Shown here one piece after another: positions 12,501 to 23,063 of a DNA stretch of 64,000 bases. This DNA comes from Erpobdella octoculata (Eukaryota > Annelida > Clitellata > Hirudinida > Erpobdellidae), in contig OZ022242.1 of NCBI GenBank assembly GCA_963978895.1, forward strand, positions 14,870,070-14,934,069, given 5' to 3'. How positions within the stretch are numbered: the first letter of the stretch is position 1; every line of letters starts with the position of its first letter. Both the position numbers and the translations under genes were made by a program. Under the pieces are notes generated by a model, which saw nothing but the letters and a program-made list of their open reading frames with translations, did not search any database and was not told the origin of the DNA.

Positions 12501-15500
12501 GCACATCAAGTACAAGGGCAAACCCATCCACGGATCTCCGTTTGTTGCCAAACTTTCTGGTACATAGTCTTCTAGATGGCTGCCAATTATTTCATTAATA
12601 TCTAATAAAATTCAGTACAATATAAAAAGTTTAATCAATAAACAAATTTGAAAAAAAAAATCATCTAGGCGAAGGAAGAAAGAGATCTCAGATTTCTTCT
12701 CCTGGTACAAGCGAATACACTCTGGGAGGACATGATATCGATCTGACCAATATGATCGGCATGCTTAAAGCTCCAAATGGCTCTTCGGAACTTTGCCTCT
12801 TGAAAAAAACTTCTGACACAAAATTAGGTAAAAAATGGTGTTACAATTACCACATGTTACAATTACCACATGTTAAAATTACCAAATGTTACAATTACCA
12901 CATGTTACAATTACCACAAGTTACAATTACCACAAGTTACAATTACCACATGTTACAATTACCACGTATTCTCTGTTTATCGTCAAACTTTCTTGCTACA
13001 TTTGTATTCTTTGCAGCTATCGCCTCTTTCCAGCCGAAGCAGAAAGGCACTTACAAAGTGGACGTAACCCAGGAAGGAAAAGCAATTCAAGGAAGTCCTT
13101 TTACCATTAACGTTAACGATCAACACGTCTGCTCAGCAAGCAGAGTTCATGCAAAAGGTGCAACACGAGATGCTGAAGCTAACAAATGGAATGAAGTCCA
13201 TCTGGATATTTCAAGCGCAGGTGAATTTATTTAAGTTATTGTTGTTGATGAACAAAATAAAACGGTTTTCCAATCAAATAAAATTTTGCGTGATATCGTG
13301 ATCATAATTCATACCTCTTTGCCATCTTTGTATTTTCGATACATCGATTTGGTTCGAGAAATATAGGTACCGTGTGATCGAATATGCTTTCTTGGCGTTA
13401 TTGAGTAAACTTATGTTTAAACTTTTAATTATTTGACAGATTATGTTGCAAATTTAATTCAAACTCTAAATGTTACACTTAATTACATTTTGTTGAAACC
13501 ACTAAACAAAATTCAATGATAAAAATGTATTGATAAAAAGGTTACGGATCACTGGCCAGCTCTATAGAGGGACCACATCGATCTGATCTCGAACTGACCA
13601 ACGCCTCACAAACCGATTACACACTGAAATTCAAACCTCACGAGCCAGGAGTGTACCTCATGAACATCAAATTCGGAGACGATCACATTTCAGGTAAATA
13701 AAATATTTACATTTTCAAAAAAAAACGTTGCAAATTAAAAAATATAACAACGTGCCCTTTTATACGGCAGTTGAGATTTCCAATAGTTGTTGCTTTGAAA
13801 GAGACCTGCAGAGTTTTCTAAGACGCATCTTGTTATGGCATTGTCGTAGCCACTGATCGCAACGAGTTGATTTTTCAGGAAGTCCTTTCATGATCAGCGT
13901 CGGAGGAGAACCTTCTGGCAGAGTCAGAGAAACTGCCATTAAAGAAGTGAAAGCAGTCGAAATTGCTGAGAAACATAAAGAAAACCATCTCGAACTCAAA
14001 GTTCCAGGTTTTTCTTAATAAAGTTTTAAGGTTTTAATTTTTCTAAATAAATTGTTGAAACTTCAATAATTCCTAATTGCTCAGATAATATTTTGTGTTT
14101 GTGCTTAAAGGAACGGATCCATTGGACATGGAAGCAACAATAACAAGTCCAAGTGGAATAACAGAACTTTGCGAGATTCGAGGAATGGGAGACAACTTGT
14201 GCAGTCTTCACTTCAAACCATCTGAAGATGGCGTAAACACCATTAGCCTTAAATACAAAGGACTTCACTTTGCAGGTTATTTTTTTAGTTGTTGTAATAA
14301 TACAATTAAATCTTAAAATAAATTTAATTAGCATTTCTTATTGATTTTTTAATCAGGAAGCCCATTCCAGTACACAGTTGGAAAAGCTCCGTCTGGAGGA
14401 ACCCACAGAGTTGAATTTGGAGGACCGGGTGTTGAACAGGGAGAGGTTGATAACAAAAGTACGACAATTTTATATTTATACTTTCCTATAAACTAGAAAA
14501 AGATAAACAAATTATGACATTCTCACATAATTTTTATTTCCACAGATGAGTTCAACGTTTACTACCGAGAGGGTGGTCCAGGAACAATCAGCATCGCTAT
14601 CGAAGGTCCATCAAAAGCTCATATCGATGTTGTAGACAGAGGCAACGGCTACGTGACCGTGGCCTACGTGGTCACAAAAGAAGGAGACTACGGTGTACAC
14701 GTTAAGTTCAATGATGAACACGTTCCTGAATCACCAGCCGTAGTCAGAGTACTTCCGGCTAGCAGGGACGCCAAAAAAGTGACCTTCATTGCTGTTCGCG
14801 ACAGGGGAATTGACGTAGGCTTATTTCTATTTTCTATATAACAAAATAATTTGCAATGTTGTTTAACTTATTTGATTTGTTGAGAAATATATAAATATAA
14901 ACAGCTGCAGTTAATAGAACCGTGGTAAGTGGTGTTGGTTAATAATTATAACTAATGGCTCAACGCTTAACATTTATCTTTTTTTTATATTTTTTAGTTT
15001 CTTTTAAATTTGTTTTTTTATACTACAGCTAGGTAAACCAGTAACCTTCAGCATTCAAATGAATGGAGCAGTTGGTACTCTGAGATCGGTCGTTCACACG
15101 CCATCTGGGAACGTTGAAGATGTTTATGTAACTGAAATAGACGAAGACAAATACGCTCTTAGGTTTACTCCAAAAGAAAACGGAGTCTACTACGTAGATG
15201 TCAAACTGAACGAAGCCCACGTACCGGCTAGCCCTGTTCCGTTCCTGGTAGGTAAACAAGGGGCAGATCCTGCTTTAGTGCTGGCTAAAGGACCCGGCCT
15301 AGAAAAGGGCGAAGTTGGTAAGTAATCAGCTAATATAAACGTGTTAATCAATCTGATTTGCAGACAACAACATCTGCAGCATATGAATTTAATTACTGAT
15401 TTTTATCCTGAAACACGTCAACTGTAAAAGCGCAGTTTTTTGTTTAAATCCTGTATCACTTAGCCTCTAAAGATTTTGCTTCTACAAAATCGAAGTCTTA

Positions 15501-16694
15501 TTAAACAAAAAGCTGTTGTGGAGGTTTTAAGTCAAAAATTTAATAAAATACTTTGTCATCGTAAACAAGTCAGTCTTCCAAGTTACAGATCAATCGCTGA
15601 GTAGCTTCCCTAAGATTTTCCCCAGCCACACGTTCGAAGTTAATTTTAGGAATTTAATTAAGCTTATTGACAGCAGAAAAATTTATAAAACTTATTTAAT
15701 TAAAATAATTCATATATTATCACAAAACTGCAATCATATTACCATTAAACAATTCACATTTTCCAGGTAAGGTCAGCAAGTTTTCCGTGGTGACTTTGAA
15801 CGCTGGCGCAGGAACACTGACGGTCCAATTAGATGGACCTTCAAAAGTGGCCCTTGTGTGCGCTGAAGTTGATGAGGGCTATGATATTTCGTATACCCCT
15901 CTTGCTCCAGGAGTTTATATGGCCATGATAAAGTACTGCAATGTGACCATCGCTGGTGCCCCTTTCAAATGCGTCGTCACAGGTAATTTGGGAATAAATA
16001 AGCATATATGAATTGTTTTTATAATACTCAATGACACAACTGATGTTTTATTCAAAATTCCGGATGTCACCAGGTCAAGGCAAAGCGTCAGAAATAACAG
16101 AATCGTCAAGCATAGCCGTGGAGACTGTCGAAAAGAAAGCCGGTCAAACAAAAGCTAAACACTTCACTGGCAACGCGCAGAGGGTAGTAGCTCAAGGTCT
16201 CGGTCTGAAAAAAGGCCACACAGGCAGAGCGGCTACATTCACACTGGATGTTAAAGAAGCCGGTAATTTAATTTCTATGTTGTGTAGAAAATTGAGATTT
16301 TATGCGCACGAGACAAGTGAAACTTTTATGTTAAAATTTTACTTAATACTTTCATTGTTAAAATGTATTCGAAATTACAGTGAGTCCTACAAAAACAAAA
16401 TGTTTGTTGATTAGTTGAAATGATCACGTGGCTAGACTTAGTCGCTACAAAATTAAAAGAACAGTAAAACCGAGATTAAATGCATTGACTTTTTTGTATT
16501 CAGGACAAGCCCTGCTCACCATGGGTATGATTTCTCCTTCTGGAAACCCAGTGACTGAACTCGCCTGCAAAAAAACCAGGCCCACCACGTACACCGTCAG
16601 CTATACGGGAGCGGAAAAAGGCGAGCACACCCTGACCATTCGCTGGGGGGCAGACGATATCCCCGGGAGTCCTTTTACGATCCCGGTGGCCTAA
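9508..16694 (+). CDS. FLN: Filamin, C-terminal repeats 16-24 (14 exons)
   Basis: Actin-crosslinking scaffold of the cortical cytoskeleton. Exons: 9508-9634, 11849-11968, 12386-12559, 12669-12827, 13017-13220, 13541-13693, 13879-14007, 14111-14275, 14357-14458, 14546-14814, 15029-15317, 15767-15982, 16074-16262, 16504-16694. They join to 2,487 bases, 828 residues plus stop; nearly all introns are phase 1. The product is a chain of filamin immunoglobulin folds. AYGEGLNQGK opens repeat 17 and KGPGLEKGEVGK repeat 23. GSPF occurs at most repeat ends, and IEGPSKAHIDVVDRGNG is the typical EGPSK strand of repeat 21. A Ser/Lys-rich linker (16074-16165) matches hinge 2, and repeat 24, the dimerisation domain, ends SPFTIPVA. 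Domain order and hinge match vertebrate filamin A. The calponin-homology actin-binding domain and repeats 1-15 are absent from the window. Either those exons lie more than 9.5 kb upstream, or this is a short form starting at the ATG that opens the first exon. Confidence 0.92.
9635..11848. other. Filamin intron 1 (largest), minisatellite inside
   Basis: AT-rich, with no exon seen. At 10843-10938 five or six copies of a 17-18-base unit resembling GTTCATCTGTTCGTGGT run in tandem. The minus-strand ORF at 11154-11468 has no recognisable family. Confidence 0.65.
12257..12385. repeat. 25-26-bp tandem repeat that copies the exon 3 acceptor
   Basis: Five units of GGTGATAACTGTAATTATCA plus ATACA(T) end directly at exon 3. 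Three unit junctions read ATACAG|GTGATA, so they duplicate the real acceptor ATACAG|GTGATATTGACG at 12385/12386. Choosing the copy just upstream would add codons that reach a TGA at the unit end. Confidence 0.85.
12838..12966. repeat. 16-bp tandem repeat filling filamin intron 4
   Basis: About eight copies of TTACAATTACCACATG, with CAAG or AAATG variants, occupy most of the 189-base intron between exons 4 and 5. ORFs across them are artefacts. Confidence 0.9.
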
Positions 16695-17455
16695 AAATCT
16701 TCTTAAAAGCACGCATCCTGATTGAAAGTGTTAATTATATTTTGTGTGCTTGGAAATGTTTTCTGTTTAAAGACATCTTACCCTTCTTAAACCAGGCTCA
16801 ACAAGCTTTAGTGACTTGTTTCATTTAGAAAATTTTAATTTATTTATTGTTGGAAAGTGTCGTTTTAATGTAACACAAAATTTACGACTTAATTTATCAA
16901 CTTATTGAAAGAGTCCTCTTGGCGATTTTTCACGACAACAATAACAAAACGTTAATCAAATATTTTTCATATTTCTGACATTTTGTCTTCACTGTTTTTT
17001 TTTAATCTTACATCCGTTCAGCAAAGGTTTATTCTAACAACAAGCTGCAAGTTATAATGAAATGTTTTGAGAAAATCAAAATACTCAAACTTATTTAATT
17101 TTTTTGCAAAAATATTTATTTTAATCATAAAGTTTTTTTTTAATTTTTCTATTTTTTTAAAACTGCAGGTAACGAAAACAGGCTCACTATGGCCTTCAAA
17201 CGACGCACAAATTATATTATATTATTTTAATTAGACATAATATAAATAACAAAATAACATTACCAAGCACTTGTGGACAAAAATTTCCAGTCTCTTGAAA
17301 TTGAACAGAAAAACTTTTGAATACATTTTTTATTGTAATTCCAGGGCCGGGTTTCTTTCAGACAATGTCATTTGGGGGAGAGCATTTCAGGAGTTCTGGG
17401 GGGTCAGTTTTTCTACGAAATACAAATTTGAAACCAAATACTTTGTCAGTTAAAT
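16695..17455. other. Filamin 3' flank
   Basis: AT-rich sequence after the stop codon. I found no canonical AATAAA within 300 bases, so the 3' end of the transcript cannot be placed. From about 17340 the sequence begins to resemble the dispersed repeat annotated next. Confidence 0.5.
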
Positions 17456-18149
17456 AAAATGTTTTAACTAAAAACAAGTATAGGAAAAGACGAGTTTTTT
17501 TAACACAAACTTTGATTTCGAATACACTCGATTTATAAATACGAAAGATGTTCAAACTAATTTTTTTAATTGAATCATGTATTGTCATCTAATATAAAGT
17601 TATGCTAAAAATTTCAGCTTCCTAGCTAGTCAAAAAGCTGGTTTAATATTACTTGTTCCCGCTCGCTGTCCGTTCCGGGTCGCTTTCCCGTTTCTATAAT
17701 AGACAAACTAACCCACAAACATTCATATATATATATAGTCTTAGCAAATCTATTTTACGTTTTATAGGCTAAAAGAAGTTATGAAAGAATGGAAAAGAGA
17801 AAATGAGCGTGAACTGGAACGGGAACGGGAGAGCAACCGTGACCGGGAATGGGAGAGCAAGCGTGACCGGGAACGGGAGAGCAAGCGTGAGCGGGAACGG
17901 GAAAGCGACCGGAAACGGGAAAGCGACCGGAAGCGGGAGAGCAAGCTTGGAAGGAAACGCGAGCAAGAGAGAAAATCGATAACAAAACTTCTGAGCGGGA
18001 AAGCGACCGGGAGCTGGAAAACGACCGAGAGCGGAAAAGCGACCGGGAACGCGACGAAAACGGGAAAGTGGAGAAGGAAACGGGAGCGAGAGAGACAAAC
18101 ATTAGAAAAACCTTTAAAAACCCCGGGCAACGCCGGGTAACCCCGCTAG
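17455..18149 (+). mobile_element. Helitron-like element with internal GGGAACGGGA minisatellite
   Basis: The 3' end reads CCCCGGGCAACGCCGGGTA, a GC hairpin, then CCCCG and CTAG followed by T (18146-18150), the Helitron 3' layout. About 17775-18080 is a purine-rich minisatellite of degenerate GAGCGGGAAAGCGACCGG words; the Arg/Glu/Ser-rich ORFs across it are not genes. The left portion (17455-17640) matches, inverted, 41840-42020, where a second copy ends at 41381. A third related unit is at 63407-63817. Confidence 0.5.
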
Positions 18150-18360
18150 TAGATATATATAGTTCCCGCTCGCTGACCCGCTCCGCTCCGCTCATTTTGT
18201 GACGGATTTAAAAAAAAAATTTTCTATATTTGATTCCCCTTGACTCTCAAGGTTGTGTGAAAATTACATTACGATCGGATGAATGGTGTAGCAATGCATA
18301 AAAGACATATATACATATATACATACAAACATTCATTTGTATATATATAGATATGTTTAT
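18150..18360 (-). mobile_element. Inverted 5' module of the same Helitron-like family
   Basis: This is the reverse complement of the head of the element at 63407-63600. It shares GCTACACCATTCATCCGATC, the phrase TGAGAGTCAAGGGGAATCAA and the GAGCGGAGCGG box. It directly abuts the CTAG end of the previous copy, so two insertions lie tail to tail. Confidence 0.55.
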
Positions 18361-18470
18361 ATATATATATATATATATATCCTCACAAAAAAATTCATAA
18401 AAATCGGTTCAGCCGTTTCGGAGGAGTTGGAAGTCAAATACTATGACACGAAATTTATATATATAATATG

Positions 18471-18475
<5 letters not shown>

Positions 18476-18558
<83 letters not shown>
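18476..18558. repeat. (TA)n microsatellite
   Basis: An uninterrupted TA run of about 80 bases. The sequence just before it (18395-18440), with ATCGGTTCAGCCGTTTCGGA, is a motif shared by many dispersed repeats. Confidence 0.95.
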
Positions 18559-18563
<5 letters not shown>

Positions 18564-18765
18564 ATATTTTTATAGATATATATGCACATGCATGTTTAAA
18601 TTTATTATATTAAGAAGATTTTAGTGTCATATTTCTCTGATGTTTTAAAAGATAAGCTGATTTTTTCATATTAATGACTTAGCTCCAGGGCTTCTTCGGC
18701 TTTTGGCTTAAGGGGTTTGGGCAGTTTGGGGGTCCTAAACACGGTCTTGTGTAATTCCTTAACCA

Positions 18766-19863
18766 TCGATGGGCAGGGGCGTCATTTGCGGGAGGCAGGG
18801 GGGGCAATTCCCCCCCAAAGGATTTAGCAGGAAAAATTTATTTTAGAAAACAAATAGCTAAAAAGTTTTTGGAGATTTTGAAGAAGTGTTTTTTCAAAAG
18901 TAGCTGCAAATACTCCCTCCCGGTCATATGCTCTTTTTGGAGAAAGTGTTTAAAGTTTGGAATTTTTTAAGTAGCTATCAAAGCTGGATGCTGATTTTGA
19001 GAACATGGGGCAGCGCCTTGCGTTAGCAAATAAGCAGTATGCATTGTATAATTTCAGTATATTGATTTTCATTTAAAAACATTAAAATATTTGTAAAAAC
19101 AACTATTTTTTTCACAATGTGTTTTTCCATTTCATCAGTGTAAATTAAAAAAATTGTACTCACAAAGCATTGATCAGAGTTGGTACCAAACTAGAGCCCT
19201 GCACGGGACGTGTTCGACGGGACTTTATATATGGGTTATTAAACGGATCGGCCCAGACCAAAATTAGCATGGGTCGAGGCTATTTAGCTGAGCCATGGCT
19301 TTTTGTTGTAATGAAAATGAACAGGACCGGGCTTGGGATTTTGTATCTATATAACGAGTTAGGTTTAAAAAAATCGGTCTGTGCAGGGATTTGAGAAATA
19401 AATAAGCACAATTGGTAAGGCTGCTTACACCAATATTAACACAAGTTTGAAAAATAAGTCAAGACAATCCAGTAAGTGCGGTGACGTAGCTAGAGTTTTT
19501 GGCACCCTGGGCAAAGTCTAAGGAATACGCCTCTAGAAAATCATATCTGTAAACTTTTCCACCAATGATTGGGGGGAGCAATTTTAGGTTATACTTTTCC
19601 AAAATTTTTGTGAAGTGTTTAGAAACTTTTGCTTCCAAAATTTGCTGATGGACGGGGGTACACGATGTGGGTCCTCCATAAATTCGTCACTGGCTACCAC
19701 TTACTTTTTTCTCCAGTCCCAGTTTTTTGGAGAAAATGTGTATAATGTTTTAATAATTTTTTTGAAAAGTATCTACGACTACATATCCGCTATTTTTGGA
19801 AAAATCTGAGTTTTATAATTCCCCCTTCCAAGGTTTTGCTGAAATGACGCCCCTGTCGATGGG
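18766..19863. mobile_element. Non-autonomous hAT element with 8-bp target duplications (hAT-2)
   Basis: The element is 18774-19855, with ends CAGGGGCGTCATTTGC and, on the other strand, CAGGGGCGTCATTTCAGC. Flanks 18766-18773 and 19856-19863 are both TCGATGGG, a perfect 8-bp duplication. No transposase frame was found. A degraded piece at about 19191-19393 begins CTAGAGCCCTGCACGGG and may be a nested relic of another hAT type. The insertion lies inside the left terminal repeat of the next element. Decayed relatives with the AGGCGTCATT and GAAATGACG ends appear at 28503-28745 and around 47590-47870. Confidence 0.85.
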
Positions 19864-20171
19864 AATGTCCATTAATTATGTCAACAATTTTTAGGCGATT
19901 TGTTACCCCTTCCCTCCCCCTTGTCAACTGTCAAACTTTCAGTCACCCCCTAACAAAATTATGTCAAACAAATGTTATCCCTCCCCCAAAAAACCAACAA
20001 AATAACTAACAATATTTTATACGGCTGGCTTTTATGCTAAAAATAGAATTGTAAGTAGATATTAAAAGTTCTACAAATAAATTTTTCATACAGTTTTTTG
20101 GTCTTGTGTAATAGATTTCAAATTGACTGTAACTACGCTTGAACGTCATAAACAAATTGAGAATTTATATT

Positions 20172-20582
20172 CTAGCTTCTAACATCTTCGCATGGGGAAT
20201 TCAAATGTTCCTCAAATGTTACAATGGACAGAGTGGTTGATTGATCAATTTTTTGTGGAATCGATACACACGACAAGTCTACATCATCTTCATCTAACCA
20301 TTCTGCGCTTAACATCTCTCTATGTGCAATAATTGCCATCAGTTCTTTCTGTCTTTTGGCAGCCACTCGCTTTGGTCTAATTCTTTGCGGTTGAGGAGCA
20401 TGTGGCATGAATTGCCTAGCCCCAAGATCGCATTGTCGGTGCTGTTGAACATGCTTCTTCAACATGACTTGTGAAGCAAAATAGAGGTAACAAATTTTGC
20501 AGGTCCGTTCAAACAACTGACTGGAAGGACAGTACAGATCAAATGGAAGAATTTTGAAAGCCTTTGCCAATCGAGGTAGCAT
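20172..20582 (-). CDS. C2H2 zinc-finger ORF inside a transposon
   Basis: About 136 residues from the first in-frame ATG at 20582. Residues near 27-47 read CKICYLYFASQVMLKKHVQQ followed by H, a regular CX2C-X12-HX3H zinc finger. The C-terminal third is acidic, with the run WLDEDDVDLS, and a basic stretch RIRPKRVAAKRQKEL lies between. The ORF sits between the terminal repeats of the element at 18764-20983, in antisense. It is therefore more likely the tail of that element's transposase or an accessory protein than a host gene. Intact upstream domains are missing, and I do not recognise the family. Confidence 0.5.
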   Translation of the reverse strand: MLPRLAKAFKILPFDLYCPSSQLFERTCKICYLYFASQVMLKKHVQQHRQCDLGARQFMPHAPQPQRIRPKRVAAKRQKELMAIIAHREMLSAEWLDEDDVDLSCVSIPQKIDQSTTLSIVTFEEHLNSPCEDVRS

Positions 20583-20999
20583 GTTGTAAAACTTCAAAGA
20601 CTGAATACAATAGTTTAAAAGTGTGGGATCTTACGGGTTTACCTTACAATACAATTATAGGTCAATCAGTTTTATTTAATTTATAGTTAAGTTTTAAGTA
20701 GAAATCAAATACAGATAAATCAAAATACGACACAGTTTACGATTATCGTAAACTGTGTCGTATTTTGAATGTTTTTTGGGGGTAGGTAGATTCTAATTGA
20801 CTGACTGGCATACAATGCATTTATTACTTTCCTATTTTTTTGATTTATTAACTCTTGTAAAAAATAAATTGTTTACGTCAATTTATCTTGAACTCCCCCT
20901 TCCCCCATGTCAACAATTGTCAAACTTCTTCAAACCCCCTCCCTCCCCTATTTTGTTGACATAATTAATGGATGTCCCCGATGTCGTATCTTACCAAAG

Positions 21000-21315
21000 A
21001 GCTCGGCCCTCTTAAAGCGTAATTTTTGCCTCGCCGAGATTTTTTGCCAAGTAAAGGGATTTAAACCTGTAAAAACGAACCGGGCCGAAATTAGCACAAA
21101 CTGGGCCTGGAATTTTAGCATAGGAAACGTACCAGGCAGAACTCTAATCGCCACAAGTTTTTGACCCCTCTAAAGTGGATGACGTCATTTATGGATGACC
21201 TTTAATAGCATAAAAGAACTCGATGCTCTGGTCAGGGGCGCAACCAGCAGAAAATGCAGGGGGGGGGCTCGAGTGTGAAAAATGAAAAAAAGCCCGCCGG
21301 AGGCGGCGAAATTTT
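21000..21315. other. Relics of hAT-like ends and dispersed repeats
   Basis: 21060-21147 reads on minus as TTAGAGTTCTGCCTGGTACG followed by GGCCCAG-rich words. This resembles the end at 19191 but without a matching target duplication. Around 21236 a further repeat begins with CAGGGGCGCAACCAGCAG. Confidence 0.4.
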
Positions 21316-21885
21316 GTTTGACTATCTTTATAGTCTGCAGTCTTTTTTTGGTATCTTTAATAAATTATTAATGAAAGAAAAGAATGACTGCAAACTCAGT
21401 CTCAAACCAGTTTAAGCAATTGTAAAAAAAATAAGTTTAAGAATAAATGTAGTAAACATTTAGAAAAGGGAAAAAAGAAATTTTTTTTTGACTATCTCGA
21501 GTCTGCAGTCTTTTTTTGGTATCTTTAAGACTTTATTAATGATAGAAAATAAAGACTGCAAACTGAAGATAATCAAAATCAGTCTCAAACCAGTTAAAAC
21601 AATTGTAAAAAATAAGTTTATGAATAAATGTTGCATCCATCAACCCCTACAACCCCCCACCCAAAAAACCCTCATATTTGGAAAAATTGCAGGGCCTTCC
21701 GATTTGGCCTTGGTGGGGGGGGCCTTGCTCAAATTTAAAAAAGGAAAGAAAGCCCGCCGCAGGCGAAACATTTTTTTGACTAAATGTAGCACCCCCTACC
21801 CAAAAAAACTCATTGAATTTGGAAAAATTGCAGGACCCTCCGATTTGGCCTGGGGGGGTCTTGAGCACCCCCTGCCCCCTGGCTC
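21315..21885. repeat. Imperfect segmental tandem duplications
   Basis: 21315-21460 and 21484-21635 are diverged copies sharing AGTCTGCAGTCTTTTTTTGG and GTCTCAAACCAGTT. A second pair (about 21675-21720 and 21818-21865) shares GGAAAAATTGCAGG and CCGATTTGGCCT. Both contain AAAGCCCGCCG-rich joints. The pattern suggests a repeat that duplicated locally. Confidence 0.7.
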
Positions 21886-22210
21886 TGTAGCTGATCATGA
21901 AAATGTAGCTGATCATGAAAATGTAGCTGATCATGAAAATGTAGCTGATCATGAAAATGTAGCTGATCATGAAAATGTAGCTGATCATGAAAATGTAGCT
22001 GATCATGAAAATGTAGCTGATCATGAAAATGTAGCTGATCATGAAAATGTAGCTGATCATGAAAATGTAGCTGATCATGAAAATGTAGTTGATCATGAAA
22101 ATGTAGCTGATCATGAAAATGTAGCTGATCATGAAAATGTAGTTGATTATGAAAATGTAGTTGATCATGAAAATGTAGCTGATCATGAAAATGTAGCTGA
22201 TCATGAAAAT
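21886..22210. repeat. 18-bp minisatellite with a TGATCA core
   Basis: About 18 nearly identical units of GTAGCTGATCATGAAAAT. Each contains the palindrome TGATCA; a few units carry C-to-T changes (GTTGATCA, GTTGATTA). Because the unit is a multiple of three, every frame shows long repetitive ORFs, which are not genes. Confidence 0.97.
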
Positions 22211-23063
22211 TATGTTTTTTTGTTCCATAGAAGCGCACCATAGAAGTGCACCCTTTCAGCGCTAAATATATTTAAAGTGCAAAATTTTGATGCTAGAAGA
22301 ACCTTGTGACTACATTTAAATTATTCATGTCTGTCAATTGCGTATCATAATTTTATTTCCAGTTCATTTTACTTATATCAACATCATGTTATGTTCCAAC
22401 AGTCAACAAACAACTCAAAACTGTTATTGTGTCACCTGTAAACCGATCCCGAAGAACCAAATTTACAGGCGAAGACCTGTTAAATGAACTTATGTATTAT
22501 ATCATAATAAAAATAATGTACACTGTTTAGAGGGAAATTAGCTAAACAAACTAGAAATGCAAAAACTGCAACGTATTTACAAATTTCACAGATTTTTTAC
22601 AATCAAATCGGAATGCAAACAATAAAAAATTACCTATAAAATGCGAGAATTCAAGTAACTCTAGAAACTTACAATGAATTCAATCAGCTCGTCATTGTCA
22701 CAACTGCAAGTTCACGAAAAGAGGACTTGAAATAAAATTGAATGCTGGCAGATGAGACTAGAAAAAATGTTGTTAATAATGTTCAGCAGAAACATCAGTT
22801 GTAAGATGTCAAATAATAATAATCAGTTGATCAACCATTGAATTCAACTTATCAGTTGTAAAAACACGATTGTTTGAATTGTCCGATAAACATTTATCCC
22901 AATAATTTAACATCCATGAACAAGATATACCAATGAAACAAATGACATACTAAGCAGAAGATTTAAGTTACAATAATGGCAATAATAAAATGAATAATAA
23001 TAATAAAATATTTATGAACCAAATGTTAATTTTCAATAAACTCAACTGTCAGAAAAAATAACA
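22211..23063. other. 3' flank of syntaxin-16, no gene seen
   Basis: AT-rich sequence downstream (in gene sense) of the syntaxin-16 stop. On the minus strand AATAAA-type words occur near 22980-23010 and 22620, plausible for polyadenylation, but none can be singled out. Confidence 0.45.

Larger units (their letters stand above)
18764..20983. mobile_element. TIR transposon of unknown superfamily, split by hAT-2
   Basis: The right end on minus reads CATCGGGGACATCC then ATTAATTATGTCAACAA. Removing hAT-2 and one target copy, the left end reads CATCGATGGGAATGTCC then the same ATTAATTATGTCAACAA, so the two form a terminal inverted repeat of about 32 bases. Second-order inverted segments rich in CCCTTCCCTCCC follow both ends. 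The interior (19864-20950) holds a minus-strand ORF with a C2H2 finger. No clear target duplication could be read, so the superfamily is left open. Confidence 0.6.

Noticed and set aside
17762..18195. Arg/Glu/Ser-rich ORFs resembling splicing-factor RS or coiled-coil proteins
   Set aside because: They come from the GGGAACGGGA minisatellite in a Helitron-like repeat, present again at 63640-63760 with different frames.
19191..21147. A single hAT element with TAGAG-type ends
   Set aside because: The ends resemble each other but flanks do not match, and two other elements with proven borders overlap the interval.
21886..22210. CRISPR-like array
   Set aside because: Units follow each other without unique spacers and the genome is clearly eukaryotic.
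21488..22243. 251-codon ORF with repeated Asp-His-Glu-Asn-Val-Ala
   Set aside because: The 18-bp minisatellite is a multiple of three, so every frame stays open; no start context or family.
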